Below are positions 63,690 through 64,000 of a stretch of DNA of 64,000 bases, piece after piece. The stretch is from NCBI GenBank assembly GCA_021442155.1, contig CM038220.1:76061817-76125816 (forward strand). Direction: 5' to 3'. The position numbers and the translations under genes were made by a program. The notes under the pieces are model-generated. The model was not told the origin of the DNA and did not search any database. It was given only the letters and a program-made list of their open reading frames with translations. The DNA comes from Cymbidium sinense. Its lineage: Eukaryota > Streptophyta > Magnoliopsida > Asparagales > Orchidaceae. Position 1 is the first letter of the stretch, and every line of letters starts with the position of its first letter.

Positions 63690-64000
63690 AATCAATAATG
63701 AGTTATACCAAGAAGAGCTAAGAATGATATTTATAGAAGAGCCACATGATTGGAGGCAACCCTTCATCGACTACTTCAAAGAAGAAAAATTACCAAATAA
63801 TAAATCAATGGCAGCTCAAATCGAGAAGAGAATGTTTCGTTATGCTTTTGTCAACAACACGTTATATCGTAGATCCTTTAAACAAATGTGGCTACGATAC
63901 CTAAATGCAGACAAATCTAGCAAAGTGATGCTTGAAGTTCATGAAGGACTTTGTGATGCACATCGATGTCCCAAGATGGTAGTAAAGATCAAAAGGATGG
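63690..64000 (+). pseudogene. Tat-element integrase N-terminus (runs off the window)
   Basis: Reads EEPHDWRQPFIDYFKEEKLP, then AQIEKRMFRYAFVNNTLYRR, MWLRYLNADKSSKVMLEVHE, and GLCDAH. This is the region between RNase H and the HHCC zinc finger of Tat integrase (W..PI..YL..G.LP.D, LY(R/K)R, EVHEG.CG.H). Continues beyond 64000. Confidence 0.8.

Larger units (their letters stand above)
55710..64000 (+). mobile_element. Tat-lineage Ty3/gypsy retrotransposon, 5' LTR to integrase start
   Basis: Order on the plus strand: LTR (to 56916), tRNA-Arg-like primer site, an untranslated/extra-ORF region, gag remains (about 58.2-60.0 kb), protease (60.2-60.8), RT (61.6-62.5), RNase H (62.6-63.0), a second archaeal-type RNase H (63.27-63.55), and the zinc-binding start of integrase (63.7-64.0). 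The second RNase H and the tRNA-Arg-type primer site are hallmarks of the Tat lineage. All domains carry stops or frame changes. The 3' half and 3' LTR lie outside the window. Confidence 0.85.

Overview
The window is plant nuclear DNA: strongly AT-rich, gene-poor and built mostly from decayed transposable elements. It has plant-type LINEs (L1-like and RTE-like), Ty1/copia and Ty3/gypsy remnants, Mutator-like elements (MULEs) with long terminal inverted repeats, hAT-like ends, about fifteen long (TA)n or (AC)n(TA)n tracts, and two intron-bearing plant genes. An angiosperm is secure. The MGST3-like protein reads more like monocot than Arabidopsis copies, but I would not name a genus.

Layout. 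1-2861: 3' part of an L1-type LINE (+). 4318-7240: RTE-type LINE (-), near full length but full of stops. 7.2-11.9 kb: AT-rich spacer with microsatellites. 11.88-13.31 kb: first copy of a repeat family that is the LTR of a Tat-lineage Ty3/gypsy element (copies near 28.4, 34.6, 38.8-41.4 and 55.7-56.9 kb). 14.05-14.67 kb: Ty1/copia RT/RNase H tail. 16.3 kb: an orphan terminal exon. 17.16-20.88 kb: a MULE with ~87-bp TIRs and a broken MuDR-type transposase (-). 22.48-23.02 kb: hAT-like non-autonomous element. 23.25-26.70 kb: a gypsy remnant (-) with LTR-like flanks, a gag and little pol. 29.3-34.5 kb: an LTR-repeat-bounded region holding three different GC-rich tandem arrays one after another. 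36.9-37.5 kb: an F-box pseudogene. 41.58-49.80 kb: a tandem segmental duplication, each copy with one MGST3-like gene and one foldback MULE; the left copy also has a solo-LTR-like insertion. 50.78-52.64 kb: a nearly pure A+T foldback element with arms of ~500 bp. 52.6-55.7 kb: AT tracts and a pyrimidine-rich stretch. 55.7 kb to the window end: a Tat-lineage Ty3/gypsy element (+), with 5' LTR, tRNA-Arg-like primer site, gag, protease, RT, RNase H and the start of integrase.

The only genes that look functional are the two MGST3-like copies (44395-45089 and 48249-48976, both minus). As I read them their 447-bp coding sequences are identical, while introns, 5' leaders and flanks differ by indels. 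Everything else is mobile-element, pseudogene or satellite-like sequence. I found no CRISPR, rRNA or tRNA gene and no bacterial-type operon. The most unusual structures are the three stacked arrays at 30.7-33.2 kb, the MULE pair whose interiors have diverged far more than their duplicated flanks, and the large AT-only hairpin at 50.8-52.6 kb.
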